The notes: generated by a model not told the origin, from the sequence alone. A stretch of 64,000 bases of DNA from SZUA-217 sp034658975 (GCA_034658975.1 JAYEGJ010000001.1:1-64000), one strand, 5' to 3'; positions 9,019 to 16,390 are shown, numbered from the stretch's first letter. Numbers and translations are program-made.

Positions 9019-9114
9019 TGGCGGAGGCGGACGGGAATCGAACCCGCCAGAGACTGAATCAGCCTCTCACCGGTTTTGAAGACCGGGGGACCCACCAGGC
9101 GTCCAGACGCCTCC
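9019..9114 (-). tRNA. selC: selenocysteine tRNA (anticodon UCA)
   Basis: On the minus strand the gene starts GGAGGCGT at 9114 and ends GCCTCCG-CCA with the CCA encoded at 9021-9019. The anticodon arm is CCGGT-CTTCAAA-ACCGG, giving anticodon TCA (plus-strand TGA at 9077-9079). The T arm is GCGGG-TTCGATT-CCCGT. The variable arm is long and paired (GAGAGGCTG...CAGTCTCT), and total length is about 96 nt. A long extra arm with a UCA anticodon is diagnostic for tRNA-Sec and would read UGA. The eighth acceptor pair appears mismatched. No selA, selB, selD or selenoprotein gene is visible in this window. Confidence 0.93.
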
Positions 9115-9198
9115 AAGGGTGGAACGCCGAGGTTAGGTCAGACCTATTTCCTAGAGGTGTTGGGAACTTTCCTGCAGACGGATACCATTTTCTCCTCG

Positions 9199-9822
9199 AT
9201 GCCTGAACGCACTTTCGGAAGAACGGTCAAACACAGACGATCCCTGCTTGGTCTGAGCCAGGCCAAGCTGGGCGAACTCGTTGGACGTTCCCCAGCCAGC
9301 ATCCGCTCTTGGGAGCGGGACAAGTCGCATCCGTCCGAGCCGGCCGTCATCTCTGCCCTCGCCGCCGTATTGGGTATCGACGAGCAGATGCTGTTCGAGA
9401 AGGCAGGGCAATCGGCCCCCGAAGTTGAGACAAACGAGACCATCGAGCAGGCTCTTGCCACCCTCGGTCCCGAAGTGGTCGAAGAGGAGACAGGAGGCGG
9501 TGCTGTCCCGGACCAGATCCCCCAAATCCCTGCTGAGCCCGAGCCTCCCCCGGACGCAATACCCGAGCCTTCTCTGGAGGTGACGCCGGCACCGGCCCAA
9601 ACGGCATCACACCCACCCCAGGTGGTCTCGCCCGCAATGCCACCGGTCAACGAACCGTCCTACATGGAGGATCGGTCACAACGCCAGCTCTACCGGGTTC
9701 GGAACCTGGCAACGATCGTCGCCCTGGTTGCGCTCGGGATCATGCTGCTGTGGGCATTCTCCGAGAGCTTCGATGCCATCGGTGCATGGTGGGACGAGTT
9801 CTTCGGAAATCTCCGGCTCTAG
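9199..9822 (+). CDS. membrane-anchored XRE-type HTH protein
   Basis: 207 residues from ATG 9199. An XRE helix-turn-helix lies at residues about 8-65 (RRSLLGLSQAKLGELVGRS, IRSWERDKSHPSEPAVISAL). A long proline/glutamate-rich linker (about 95-155) follows, then a single transmembrane helix (NLATIVALVALGIMLLWAF) and a short aromatic tail. The order HTH-linker-membrane helix is like RodZ, but no RodZ C-terminal domain is present. It starts 85 bases beyond the divergently transcribed tRNA-Sec. Function unknown; a membrane-tethered regulator is plausible. Confidence 0.8.
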   Translation: MPERTFGRTVKHRRSLLGLSQAKLGELVGRSPASIRSWERDKSHPSEPAVISALAAVLGIDEQMLFEKAGQSAPEVETNETIEQALATLGPEVVEEETGGGAVPDQIPQIPAEPEPPPDAIPEPSLEVTPAPAQTASHPPQVVSPAMPPVNEPSYMEDRSQRQLYRVRNLATIVALVALGIMLLWAFSESFDAIGAWWDEFFGNLRL

Positions 9823-9858
9823 AGGCTTGTCTCACAAGTGATTGCCGGGTCTTTCCGG

Positions 9859-9946
9859 CCCCCTCCGTCGCCTTCGGCGCCACCTCCCCCAACGTCGCTG
9901 CGCTCCTGGGGGAGGAAACCCTCGCTTCGCTTGAGGGGGAGGAAAC
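9859..9946. repeat. GC-rich intergenic repeat, copy 1
   Basis: A 58-base segment at 9859-9916 matches 14370-14427 with a single mismatch (G9900 versus T14411), and similarity continues more loosely for about 30 bases. Inside, CCTCCCCC pairs with GGGGGAGG around GTCGCTGCGCTC, so it can form a strong hairpin. It lies between the convergent HTH and lipoprotein genes and may double as a terminator. Confidence 0.85.
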
Positions 9947-9950
9947 GGTT

Positions 9951-10439
9951 CTAGCGGTCGACGAACAGGTTCACGAAAATCTCGGAACCAGTGTCGCTCA
10001 CCGAGATCGAATACCGACTGTCACCATCCTCGACGGTCCAGGCTACGGATTTGGGGTTGGCTACCTCCAGCTTGTTGACGACCTCCGATCCGGTGCCCGC
10101 GATCCAGTCTTCATAGAAGCCAACGATCGAGTCGAACTCAGAACTGTTGTAGGACAACGAGACAGTGGCATCGTCCGATTGCTCTACTACGGCCATCACC
10201 GACCCACCGTTCGGCACATCGATCGGGAAACCGTCAGGGATCTCTCCGGCGCCGAAGGATGCCGAGATGTCCCCTTCCTCATCCTCGATCTCGATCTTCA
10301 CCGAACCGTCGTCTTCGTTGACCTCGACGTCGCCAACACCTTCCTGGCCTTCGATGATCCTCTCGGCGACGTCGCCTCCCGAACAACTGGCAACCAACAA
10401 GGCCATCGCTCCAATCGCTGCGGCCATTCCCCTACTCAT
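9951..10439 (-). CDS. lipoprotein of unknown function
   Basis: 162 residues from the ATG at 10439, which has the Shine-Dalgarno GGAAGGGG; the longer frame from 10475 adds a non-signal leader. The N-terminus MSRGMAAAIGAMALLVASCSGG is a lipoprotein signal with lipobox LVASC, so the protein is exported and lipidated. The mature part is very acidic with an EDDGSVKIEIEDEEG segment, followed by about 100 residues of alternating beta and helix. I do not recognise the domain. Confidence 0.82.
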   Translation of the reverse strand: MSRGMAAAIGAMALLVASCSGGDVAERIIEGQEGVGDVEVNEDDGSVKIEIEDEEGDISASFGAGEIPDGFPIDVPNGGSVMAVVEQSDDATVSLSYNSSEFDSIVGFYEDWIAGTGSEVVNKLEVANPKSVAWTVEDGDSRYSISVSDTGSEIFVNLFVDR

Positions 10440-10520
10440 ATCGAACCCCTTCCGGTCATTGACGAAGGTACACAAATCCGCGCCAATTATCGGAAAGGTG
10501 TGGCAGACTTCCGTTACCAG

Positions 10521-10592
10521 AGAAAGGAGGTGGTCCGACGTTGTATGAATGTTTTAGGACTCTGGAGGTGGCCGAGCGCTGAGCAGCGCTGA
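10521..10592 (+). CDS. very short ORF behind an extended Shine-Dalgarno sequence
   Basis: AGAAAGGAGGTGGTCC at 10521-10536 is complementary over 16 bases to the usual 3' tail of bacterial 16S rRNA, counting one G-U pair. Behind it lies ATG 10545 with a 15-codon frame, MNVLGLWRWPSAEQR, stopping at 10592; TTG 10541 opens an alternative 13-codon frame. A second GGAGGTGG stands at 10564-10571 inside the ORF. A terminator follows at 10719-10742, so this could be a short regulatory leader or small-peptide transcript. That the peptide is made is inference. Confidence 0.45.
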   Translation, partial: RKEVVRRCMNVLGLWRWPSAEQR

Positions 10593-10718
10593 CCGCTGAA
10601 GCGTCGCTCTTCCCGTAAGGGGATCGGTGGCGACTCCAAACTCGGACCACCCGGCAATGGCTACCGCGGACTTCGTCCACCGCGGCGCACGTCGAGAGAT
10701 GCCAGTGCTGATCTACTG
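10593..10718 (+). other. short region between the small ORF and its terminator
   Basis: No convincing gene. An open frame without ATG/GTG start encodes a basic stretch (KRRSSRKGIGGDSKLG). GGTGG...CCACC and CCGCGG...CCGCGG can pair, so a structured RNA is possible. Confidence 0.3.
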
Positions 10719-10742
10719 AAAGGCCCCCGCAAGGGGGCCTTT
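10719..10742. terminator. bidirectional terminator
   Basis: AAAGGCCCCC at 10719-10728 pairs perfectly with GGGGGCCTTT at 10733-10742 around a GCAA tetraloop; the A-start and T-end give U-runs on both strands. It can end the short plus-strand transcript and the minus-strand DUF2269-like gene that stops at 10750. Confidence 0.85.
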
Positions 10743-10749
10743 CGCCTGG

Positions 10750-11202
10750 CTAGCCAGATCCGAACTTGGTCACCATCAGGATCTCGCTGGCGATCAGCAG
10801 AAACATGATGATCTGACCGCCGAGAGCGGCCCGTTGGGCATTGGAGGCGGCTGCGGCCATGTCTCCGGCTTCGGCGGCCTCCTTGGCGGCGGTCGCAGCC
10901 GGCTTGTTGACCACCAAACCGATGACGATAGCGAGCACGATCACCACGGCCCCGATCCACACAAAAGTGTCGCTCCACGCCCAGGCGTCGTTGGTCTCGA
11001 CGAGGAAAGAGCCGGTCAGGAGGGAGAGAATCGCCGCGGGCATGAAGTACTTCCCCGAAGCGTCCAAGGTGACCTGAAGCCAGGCTCCAGCGGCTGGCCC
11101 GCCGGCCTTTGCCATCCTTGGCCCGGCGAAGCCCAGCATGATGGTTCCGCCAATCCAAGCCGCGGCCGCCAGGATGTGAAGGATCAGAAGTGTGTGTTGC
11201 AC
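10750..11202 (-). CDS. four-helix membrane protein, DUF2269/CopD-like
   Basis: 150 residues with four hydrophobic segments: LLILHILAAAAWIGGTIML, a helix around FMPAAILSLLTGSFLV, FVWIGAVVIVLAIVIGLVV and IIMFLLIASEILMV. A conserved-looking histidine sits in helix 1 (LHILAAAAWIGG), as in DUF2269 and CopD-like proteins. An alanine-rich amphipathic stretch (KEAAEAGDMAAAASNAQ) precedes helix 4. It lies 45 bases downstream of the cysteine synthase-family gene on the same strand. Role unknown. Confidence 0.7.
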   Translation of the reverse strand: MQHTLLILHILAAAAWIGGTIMLGFAGPRMAKAGGPAAGAWLQVTLDASGKYFMPAAILSLLTGSFLVETNDAWAWSDTFVWIGAVVIVLAIVIGLVVNKPAATAAKEAAEAGDMAAAASNAQRAALGGQIIMFLLIASEILMVTKFGSG

Positions 11203-11247
11203 GCGTTCCTCTCGATTGGTGCGATGAGCCGGGAAGTCTAAGAAGGG

Positions 11248-12213
11248 TTAGTCGTCAACAGCGATGTCAAAACCGTGCCCGGTCATCCAGTCGTCGTTGT
11301 ACACCTTCGAGAGGTATCCGCGACCCGAATCCGGGACCAGGACGACGACGAGCTTCGATGGATCCTCGGCCGCTACTTCGAGAGCTGCATACACCGCCAT
11401 CCCGCCAGACCCACCCGTGAGGACGCCCTCGACTCGTGCCAGTCGCCGCGTCATCTCGAACGACTCCGCATCGGTCACCTCGATGAAGCGATCGATCAGG
11501 TCGAGGTCCATCGTTTGCGGGTAGAAGTCCTCGCCCACCCCCTCGACGTAATACTGGTGGAGATCGCCATCGGGCCCTTTTGTGTAGATGGAGCCCTCCG
11601 GATCAGCACCGACGAGCCGGATGTCCGGTTTGCGTTCTCTCAAATAGCGACCTGCCCCCGTGATGGTTCCCCCGGTCCCAACCCCGGCAACGAGGATATC
11701 GATTCGTCCTTCTGTTTGAGCCCAAATCTCGGGCCCGGTCGTGTCGTAGTGGCCCTGGGGGTTGGCGTCGTTGAAGTACTGATTGGGCTGGAACGAGCCT
11801 TCGATCTCGGCCGCGAGCCGATCGGCCACTCCGTAGTAGGACTCCGGGTGACCCGGCCCGTACTCGGTCGGAGTGACGATGACCTCAACTCCGTATGCCT
11901 TGAGGAGGTCCTGCTTCTCCTTGGAAACCTTGTCGGGAACGGTGCAAATCACGCGGTAACCCCGCACGGCCCCGACGAGAGCGAGTCCGACACCGGTGTT
12001 GCCCGATGTCGGTTCGATGATCGTTCCGCCTGGCTTGAGCAGCCCCTCGGCCTCGGCCTTGTCGATCATGGAGACGGCGATGCGCTCCTTGATCGAGCCT
12101 CCCGGGTTCATGTACTCGATCTTGGCGACCAGGTTTCCCTCGGGATGAAGCCTCGAGAGACGGACCAGGGGGGTGTTGCCGATCGCAGCGACGATGTCGT
12201 CGAAGATTTCCAT
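11248..12213 (-). CDS. cystathionine beta-synthase / cysteine synthase-family PLP enzyme
   Basis: 321 residues covering the whole fold-type II catalytic core. Internal aldimine lysine in GGSIKERIA (Lys42), SGNTGVGLA substrate loop near residue 70, and phosphate-binding [12 protein letters not shown] near 176. The C-terminal part ([26 protein letters not shown]) is closer to actinobacterial cystathionine beta-synthases than to CysK, but the usual C-terminal pair of CBS domains is absent, since the protein ends just after the core. It makes cystathionine or cysteine from activated serine; which substrate cannot be decided here. Confidence 0.88.
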   Translation of the reverse strand: MEIFDDIVAAIGNTPLVRLSRLHPEGNLVAKIEYMNPGGSIKERIAVSMIDKAEAEGLLKPGGTIIEPTSGNTGVGLALVGAVRGYRVICTVPDKVSKEKQDLLKAYGVEVIVTPTEYGPGHPESYYGVADRLAAEIEGSFQPNQYFNDANPQGHYDTTGPEIWAQTEGRIDILVAGVGTGGTITGAGRYLRERKPDIRLVGADPEGSIYTKGPDGDLHQYYVEGVGEDFYPQTMDLDLIDRFIEVTDAESFEMTRRLARVEGVLTGGSGGMAVYAALEVAAEDPSKLVVVLVPDSGRGYLSKVYNDDWMTGHGFDIAVDD

Positions 12214-12224
12214 TGCAGGGGAGG

Positions 12225-12371
12225 CTAGATGTGTTCGTCCTCATCAGAACGCGATGTGGCGCGCATCACGACCACCACGATCGCGGCTGCAGCGACAGTG
12301 AGGATTGCCGCCAGCGTGTAGGCGTTGGTCGAATCGGCGAGGACCGGCACCAGCGCGTTCAAAGCTTCCAT
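12225..12371 (-). CDS. small single-span membrane protein
   Basis: 48 residues from the ATG at 12371, ending 11 bases before the synthase gene on the same strand. One membrane helix ([20 protein letters not shown]) is followed by an [12 protein letters not shown] tail, giving inside-positive topology. Too short for family assignment; the upstream position and reasonable spacing support it as a small operon member. Confidence 0.5.
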   Translation of the reverse strand: MEALNALVPVLADSTNAYTLAAILTVAAAAIVVVVMRATSRSDEDEHI

Positions 12372-12377
12372 GCCTCG

Positions 12378-12527
12378 ATGTTGGCACATCGAATTGTCCC
12401 GAGTCGTCGGTTCGTCTTGGTCTTCAACGTGATCACGATCCTTTTGGGCGCCGTGGTCCGTGCCACGGGCAGTGGTGCGGGCTGTGGACCCTTGTGGCCG
12501 ACACCCTTTGGATTGCCTATGTGCTGA
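12378..12527 (+). pseudogene. remnant of heme A synthase (CtaA/COX15), N-terminal fragment
   Basis: 49 codons from ATG 12378. Residues about 12-42 keep the first helix and following loop of Cta[24 protein letters not shown] then PLWP. The family continues WPLCNG and another 250 residues with seven more helices, but here the frame runs into FGLPMC and stops at 12525. No CtaA continuation is visible in any frame up to 12567. It is best read as a leftover of a deletion. A functional 49-residue peptide is possible but unlikely. Confidence 0.7.
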
Positions 12528-12566
12528 CATCGGCCGATGCCCTTCAGGTGCGAATACGGACCACTG

Positions 12567-13022
12567 TCAGCTCTTGATCGGCTGTCGTTCGTCCCCCATC
12601 AGATAGCGGGGTCCTGATCCCAAGTCGGCGGCGGAGTCATCGGGGTTGAAGATGGCGCACGATTTGAGGGACAGGCACCCGCACCCGATGCAATCGCTCA
12701 ACTCGTCCCGGAGGGCGGTCATCTCGTCTATCTGGGCGTCGAGACGGTCTCTCCATGAGCGCGAAAGTCTCCCCCAGTCCGCCTTGGTGGGCGTCTTGTC
12801 GTGAGGAAGGCTCTCCAGGGCGCTCGCCAGCTCCGACAGTGTCAGTCCGACCTCTTGTCCGGCGCGGATCAACGCCACCCGTCTCAACGTTGCCCTCGCG
12901 TAGCGCCGCTGATTCCCGTCGGTTCTCTCGGATTCGATGAGCCCTTTGGTCTCGTAGAAGCGCAGCGCCGACGTGGCGACGCCCGCTCTCGTTGCAAGCT
13001 CTCCAACGGTCAACCAATCCAT
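12567..13022 (-). CDS. soxR: SoxR-type redox-sensing MerR-family regulator
   Basis: 151 residues from the ATG at 13022. N-terminal MerR winged helix (LTVGELATRAGVATSALRFYETKGLI), then the dimerisation helix, then the cluster motif with Cys111, Cys114, Cys116 and Cys122 in CIGCGCLSLKSC. That is the C-x2-C-x-C-x5-C spacing that holds the [2Fe-2S] sensor in SoxR. In the family, cluster oxidation by redox-cycling compounds switches on 19-bp-spaced promoters. Exactly such a promoter with a palindrome lies at 13039-13069, and a near copy at 22623-22653. Confidence 0.93.
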   Translation of the reverse strand: MDWLTVGELATRAGVATSALRFYETKGLIESERTDGNQRRYARATLRRVALIRAGQEVGLTLSELASALESLPHDKTPTKADWGRLSRSWRDRLDAQIDEMTALRDELSDCIGCGCLSLKSCAIFNPDDSAADLGSGPRYLMGDERQPIKS

Positions 13023-13038
13023 GGCCTGATCGTAGCCC

Positions 13039-13069
13039 TTGACTTCAAGTGTGCTTGAAGTTGTAGCTT
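13039..13069 (+). promoter_or_regulatory. SoxR operator inside a 19-bp-spaced promoter
   Basis: ACTTCAAG (13042-13049) and CTTGAAGT (13054-13061) form a perfect inverted repeat with a 4-bp centre. The site lies between TTGACT (13039-13044) and TAGCTT (13064-13069), spaced 19 bp, the hallmark of MerR/SoxR-activated promoters. The 18-mer CTTCAAGTGTGCTTGAAG agrees with the Escherichia coli soxS site at 13 of 18 positions. It sits between soxR and the divergent transketolase-like gene, so it can serve both. Confidence 0.8.
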
Positions 13070-13076
13070 GTGGGCG

Positions 13077-13769
13077 ATGCCAGGCCACCCGCACCTTGGT
13101 TACTCCGATCTCATCCCGCTGATGTCGGTGATGACCGGCGACGAGAAGCATGCAATCACAGCTTCGTCGACCCTCGATGTGATCTGGACGCTGTATGACC
13201 GGGTGCTTTCGGTCGATCCGGATGATCCGACCAATCGCGACCGCGATCGATTCTTGCTGTCCAAGGGGCATGGTCCGATGGCCTTCTACGCGGTTCTCGC
13301 TGCGAAAGGGTTTCTCGATCCCGGGGAACTCGATGGTTTTGGCGATTTCGACTCGAGACTCGGACATCACCCCGATCGGACCCTGATTCCCGGTGTGGAG
13401 ATTTCATCCGGGTCCCTCGGCCATGGGCTGCCCATCGCAGTGGGCATGGCGCTGGGGGTCCGTCTCGCCGACGCGGGCGGTCGCGTGTTCTGTCTCATCG
13501 GTGACGGGGAACTCGGCGAAGGATCGAATCACGAAGCCATCGCTGTCGCTGCCCGGTTCGGATTGGACAGGCTCACAGTGGTCGTGATCGATAACGCCAG
13601 CCCTTATCTGGGATGGCCAGGAGGTATCGGGTCCCGGTTCGAGGTCGAGGGTTGGGAGTCCCGCCAGGTAGACGGCCGTGATCTCGACGCGATCGAGGAG
13701 GCCCTTGCTGCGCCTCATCCCGGTCGCCCGATGGCGGTCGTGGCCGACTCGGGAGCGAACCATGACTGA
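13077..13769 (+). CDS. transketolase N-terminal (TPP-binding) subunit
   Basis: 230 residues from ATG 13077, 7 bases after the -10 element, so the mRNA may be nearly leaderless; TTG 13068 and the ATG of MSVMTGD (13122) are alternatives. It has the thiamine diphosphate domain: SKGHGPMAFY, SSGSLGHGLPIAVGMALG and GDGELGEGSNHEA with the Mg-binding aspartate. Split transketolases need a C-terminal subunit. That gene begins here with an 8-base overlap but is broken after about 21 codons. The GHP substrate motif near the N-terminus is present in shortened form. Predicted SoxR target. Confidence 0.82.
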   Translation: MPGHPHLGYSDLIPLMSVMTGDEKHAITASSTLDVIWTLYDRVLSVDPDDPTNRDRDRFLLSKGHGPMAFYAVLAAKGFLDPGELDGFGDFDSRLGHHPDRTLIPGVEISSGSLGHGLPIAVGMALGVRLADAGGRVFCLIGDGELGEGSNHEAIAVAARFGLDRLTVVVIDNASPYLGWPGGIGSRFEVEGWESRQVDGRDLDAIEEALAAPHPGRPMAVVADSGANHD

Positions 13770-13828
13770 CACCATGCGAGAGCGCTTTACCCGCGTGGTG
13801 GGGGACCTGGCATCGGAGGGCTCGCGGC
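13762..13828 (+). pseudogene. remnant of transketolase C-terminal subunit
   Basis: ATG 13762 overlaps the stop of the N-terminal subunit, as expected for a split transketolase pair. The first residues, MTDTMRERFTRVVGDLASEG, look like the start of that subunit. Then the sequence becomes unrelated (SRPRRWRHPGICVGRACRC) and the rest of the roughly 300-residue pyrimidine-binding and C-terminal domains is missing. A deletion joining to the upstream region of the PPOX gene explains this. The junction position is estimated. Confidence 0.65.
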
Positions 13829-13901
13829 CTCGACGCTGGCGGCATCCGGGCATTTGTGTTGGCCGTGCTTGCCGCTGCAAGGAAGTCGTAATCTCGACGC
13901 C

Positions 13902-14339
13902 ATGCGGTCGATGCCCATGTCCGAGATCGAGGAGCGTCTGTCGGATTCCCTCCAGGCGATTCTCTCGGTGAGCCGAAAGGAGAGGGGTCCTCTGGCGGTT
14001 CCGATGTCGTTCCTCTTCGCCGCCGGCGAGTTCCGCATGATCACGTCTCCCGATTCCCAACACGGGAAACTGATTCGGAAGACGGGTCGCGCCACCATGA
14101 CGATCGAGGCCGAGGACTACGGCCCCAGAAGCGTGGAACAGTGGTATGTGATGGCCGAGGGTCCCATCAGGTTCACCGATGATGATCCGGTCCCTTTGCT
14201 ACGTGCTGTCATGGAGAAGGATCGAGGTGCCGAGTTTCTCGAGGAGTGGGTCGCCCAATCCCTGCCCAACGTCCTCCAGGTAGCCATCTTGACCCCGGAG
14301 ACGCTGTCCGGCTATTTCGGCCGGAGCGAGTTGGACTAG
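13902..14339 (+). CDS. PPOX-class pyridoxamine 5'-phosphate oxidase-like protein
   Basis: 145 residues from ATG 13902 (alternatives 13911, 13917). The split-barrel flavin-binding fold is suggested by LQAILSVSRKERGPLAVPMSFLF, the ITSPDSQHGKLIRKTGRATMTI strand-helix with the phosphate-contacting K/R residues, and WYVMAEGPIRF. Actinobacterial members use F420, FMN or heme; the cofactor cannot be read here. The gene follows directly on the transketolase deletion, so its original promoter may be missing. Confidence 0.83.
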   Translation: MRSMPMSEIEERLSDSLQAILSVSRKERGPLAVPMSFLFAAGEFRMITSPDSQHGKLIRKTGRATMTIEAEDYGPRSVEQWYVMAEGPIRFTDDDPVPLLRAVMEKDRGAEFLEEWVAQSLPNVLQVAILTPETLSGYFGRSELD

Positions 14340-14369
14340 TGGCCCGCCGCACCAATGATTGTGGCCTTA

Positions 14370-14456
14370 CCCCCTCCGTCGCCTTCGGCGCCACCTCCCC
14401 CAACGTCGCTTCGCTCCTGGGGGAGGAGACGGTCGCTTCGCTCTTGGGGGAGGGGG
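14370..14456. repeat. GC-rich intergenic repeat, copy 2
   Basis: Same orientation as the copy at 9859, with one mismatch over 58 bases. Here the hairpin CCTCCCCC/GGGGGAGG is followed by a second GGGGGAGG. It lies between the PPOX gene and the protease lipoprotein gene. Confidence 0.85.
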
Positions 14457-14506
14457 GCACGCACCCCGGAATCGTCCTGATTCTTACAGCTCGATAAATT
14501 CGCCCC

Positions 14507-15460
14507 ATGCGAAAACTGAGCATCCTCCTGGTCGTGGCACTCCTGGCCTCGGCTTGTGCTGGCACAGAAGTTGGTCCCGACCCGTTCATCGAAGAGCAGT
14601 ACGCGCTCGATCTGATGGATCTTCCCGAGGCTTGGGAAACGGCGACCGGCAAGGGAGTGGTGATTGCGATCATCGACACGGGCGTCGACCTCGATCACCC
14701 CGATCTGAAGTCGAAGCTCGAGAGGGGGCGCGACTTCGTCGACGGTGATCGCGAGCCTCAGGACGAGAACGGCCACGGGACCCACGTCGCCGGGATCGCC
14801 GCGGCAATCAAGGACAACGGAATCGGCATCACCGGGGCTGCTCCCGACGCTCGGATTCTCCCCGTTCGTGTGCTCAACAAAGAGGGAGTTGGCGACGGAG
14901 AGAGCATTGCGGAAGCAATCCGCTGGGCCACGGAGAATGGCGCCGATGTGATCAACCTCTCTCTTGGAGGCTCCTCAGACCTCCTGGGCCGGTTGTTCAA
15001 GAACGGGCCTTCCAACGATGCGATTCGTGAGGCCGATGCGGCGGGGGTGGTGGTTGTTGCGGCAGCAGGTAACGACGCCACCTTCATCCAGGCGTACCGC
15101 ACCGACGTTCCGGTCATCGTCGTCAACGCTTCCAACGAGCTGGACTTGCCGGCCGGGTTCACCAACTTCGGAGATCCAAGAGCTATCACGGCTCCGGGTG
15201 CCCGCATCCTTTCAACGGCTCCGTCGGGCTCGACGGAGATCTGGCCCGATGGCTCCGAGGGGTACGAGGCCATCAGCGGGACCTCCATGGCAACGCCCTA
15301 TGTGGCGGGTGTCGCCGCACTGCTGGTGGAACTGGGCCTGACCCCGGCGGAAATCCGAGACATCCTCGTCCAGACCACCGATGACCCGAATGCTGTGTTT
15401 GTCCTGTCCGCCGGCCGAATCAACGCGGCCGCCGCCGTGCAGGCCGCTTCGGGTAGCTAG
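14507..15460 (+). CDS. subtilisin-like (S8) serine protease lipoprotein
   Basis: 317 residues. The N-terminus MRKLSILLVVALLASACAG is a lipoprotein signal (lipobox with Cys17), so the protease is anchored outside the cytoplasmic membrane. All three catalytic residues are present: Asp57 in IIDTGVD, His90 in NGHGTHVAG and Ser260 in GTSMATPYVAG; the oxyanion Asn is in VVAAAGND. No inhibitor-like propeptide is visible between the signal and the catalytic domain, so the enzyme may be active without processing. Substrate unknown. Confidence 0.94.
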   Translation: MRKLSILLVVALLASACAGTEVGPDPFIEEQYALDLMDLPEAWETATGKGVVIAIIDTGVDLDHPDLKSKLERGRDFVDGDREPQDENGHGTHVAGIAAAIKDNGIGITGAAPDARILPVRVLNKEGVGDGESIAEAIRWATENGADVINLSLGGSSDLLGRLFKNGPSNDAIREADAAGVVVVAAAGNDATFIQAYRTDVPVIVVNASNELDLPAGFTNFGDPRAITAPGARILSTAPSGSTEIWPDGSEGYEAISGTSMATPYVAGVAALLVELGLTPAEIRDILVQTTDDPNAVFVLSAGRINAAAAVQAASGS

Positions 15461-15513
15461 GAGTCTGTCTTTCGACTTGCGGGGAAGCTCTTCTCCGCTG
15501 AGAATCTACGTCC

Positions 15514-16377
15514 ATGCCTGATCACGGACCATCGATTGCGTTTGAGACTCTCGAGGACAAAGTCGCGCAACTCGAGCAAGAGCGCGACAAGCTCCTCGCG
15601 CGGGTCGACAGAGACGAGCCTCTTCGTCCCTATCAGGTAGAACTGCTCAAGCTCCAACGTCATCTCGAGGCGCAACGGATCCCGATGATCGTTCTCTTCG
15701 AGGGCCGTGACGCGTCGGGCAAGGGCGGAACCATCAGACGTGTCAACCGCTACATGAATGAGAAGCGGGCGAGGGTGGTCGCACTCGGCAAACCAACCGA
15801 GGATCAGAAGACGCAGTGGTATTTCCAGCGCTACGTCCAGCAGTTCCCCCATGGAGGAGAGATCGTCCTCTTCGACCGGTCCTGGTACAACCGGGCTTTG
15901 GTCGAGCCGGTCTTCGGGTTCTGCACCAAGGCCGAGTATCGAGACTTCCTCAAGGGTGTCGTCGGTTTCGAGAAAGACCTGGTCCGCCAGGGAACCGTTC
16001 TGGTCAAGCTCTATTTCTCGGTCGACAAGGAAACGCAGGCCAGGCGCTTCGACAGACGTCGCAACGATCCGCTGCGGCAGTGGAAGCTCAGCGAGATCGA
16101 CGTCCAGGCTCAGGCCCTATGGGACGACTTCACCGAGATGAAGCACCGCATGCTGGAGAGAACCAACACGACCCAGGCCCCATGGACGATCATTCGATCG
16201 AACTCGAAATCGAAAGCACGACTCAACGCGATGAAGGTCATTCTCAACGCAGTCGACTACGCGGATCGAGATCCCGACCTCGATTTCAACCCCGATCCAG
16301 ACATTGTGATCTCGGGCACGGACGAGATGATTCAGATGGACGAGGAGCGCGACAGGCTTGGTCGGCCCCGCCTCTAG
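15514..16377 (+). CDS. ppk2: polyphosphate kinase 2 family protein
   Basis: 287 residues, cytoplasmic. PPK2 transfers phosphate between polyphosphate and nucleotides. Walker A GRDASGKGGT spans residues 64-73, the lid region NEKRARVVALGKPT follows, and Walker B is in FDRSWYNRALVEPVFGF. Length and motifs match single-domain PPK2 (class I/II type). The N-terminal 45 residues are a charged helical extension. The adjoining sixA-like gene starts 14 bases downstream and may be co-transcribed. Confidence 0.93.
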   Translation: MPDHGPSIAFETLEDKVAQLEQERDKLLARVDRDEPLRPYQVELLKLQRHLEAQRIPMIVLFEGRDASGKGGTIRRVNRYMNEKRARVVALGKPTEDQKTQWYFQRYVQQFPHGGEIVLFDRSWYNRALVEPVFGFCTKAEYRDFLKGVVGFEKDLVRQGTVLVKLYFSVDKETQARRFDRRRNDPLRQWKLSEIDVQAQALWDDFTEMKHRMLERTNTTQAPWTIIRSNSKSKARLNAMKVILNAVDYADRDPDLDFNPDPDIVISGTDEMIQMDEERDRLGRPRL

Positions 16378-16390
16378 TGCCCACTGACCG

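Noticed and set aside
10521..10536. Minus strand reads GGACCACCTCCTTTCT, like the 3' end of 16S rRNA
   Set aside because: No rRNA sequence precedes it; it is the complement of an extended Shine-Dalgarno on the plus strand.
9000..14000. A selenoprotein gene near tRNA-Sec with in-frame UGA
   Set aside because: The genes next to the tRNA end naturally, and no frame continues with conserved sequence past a TGA.
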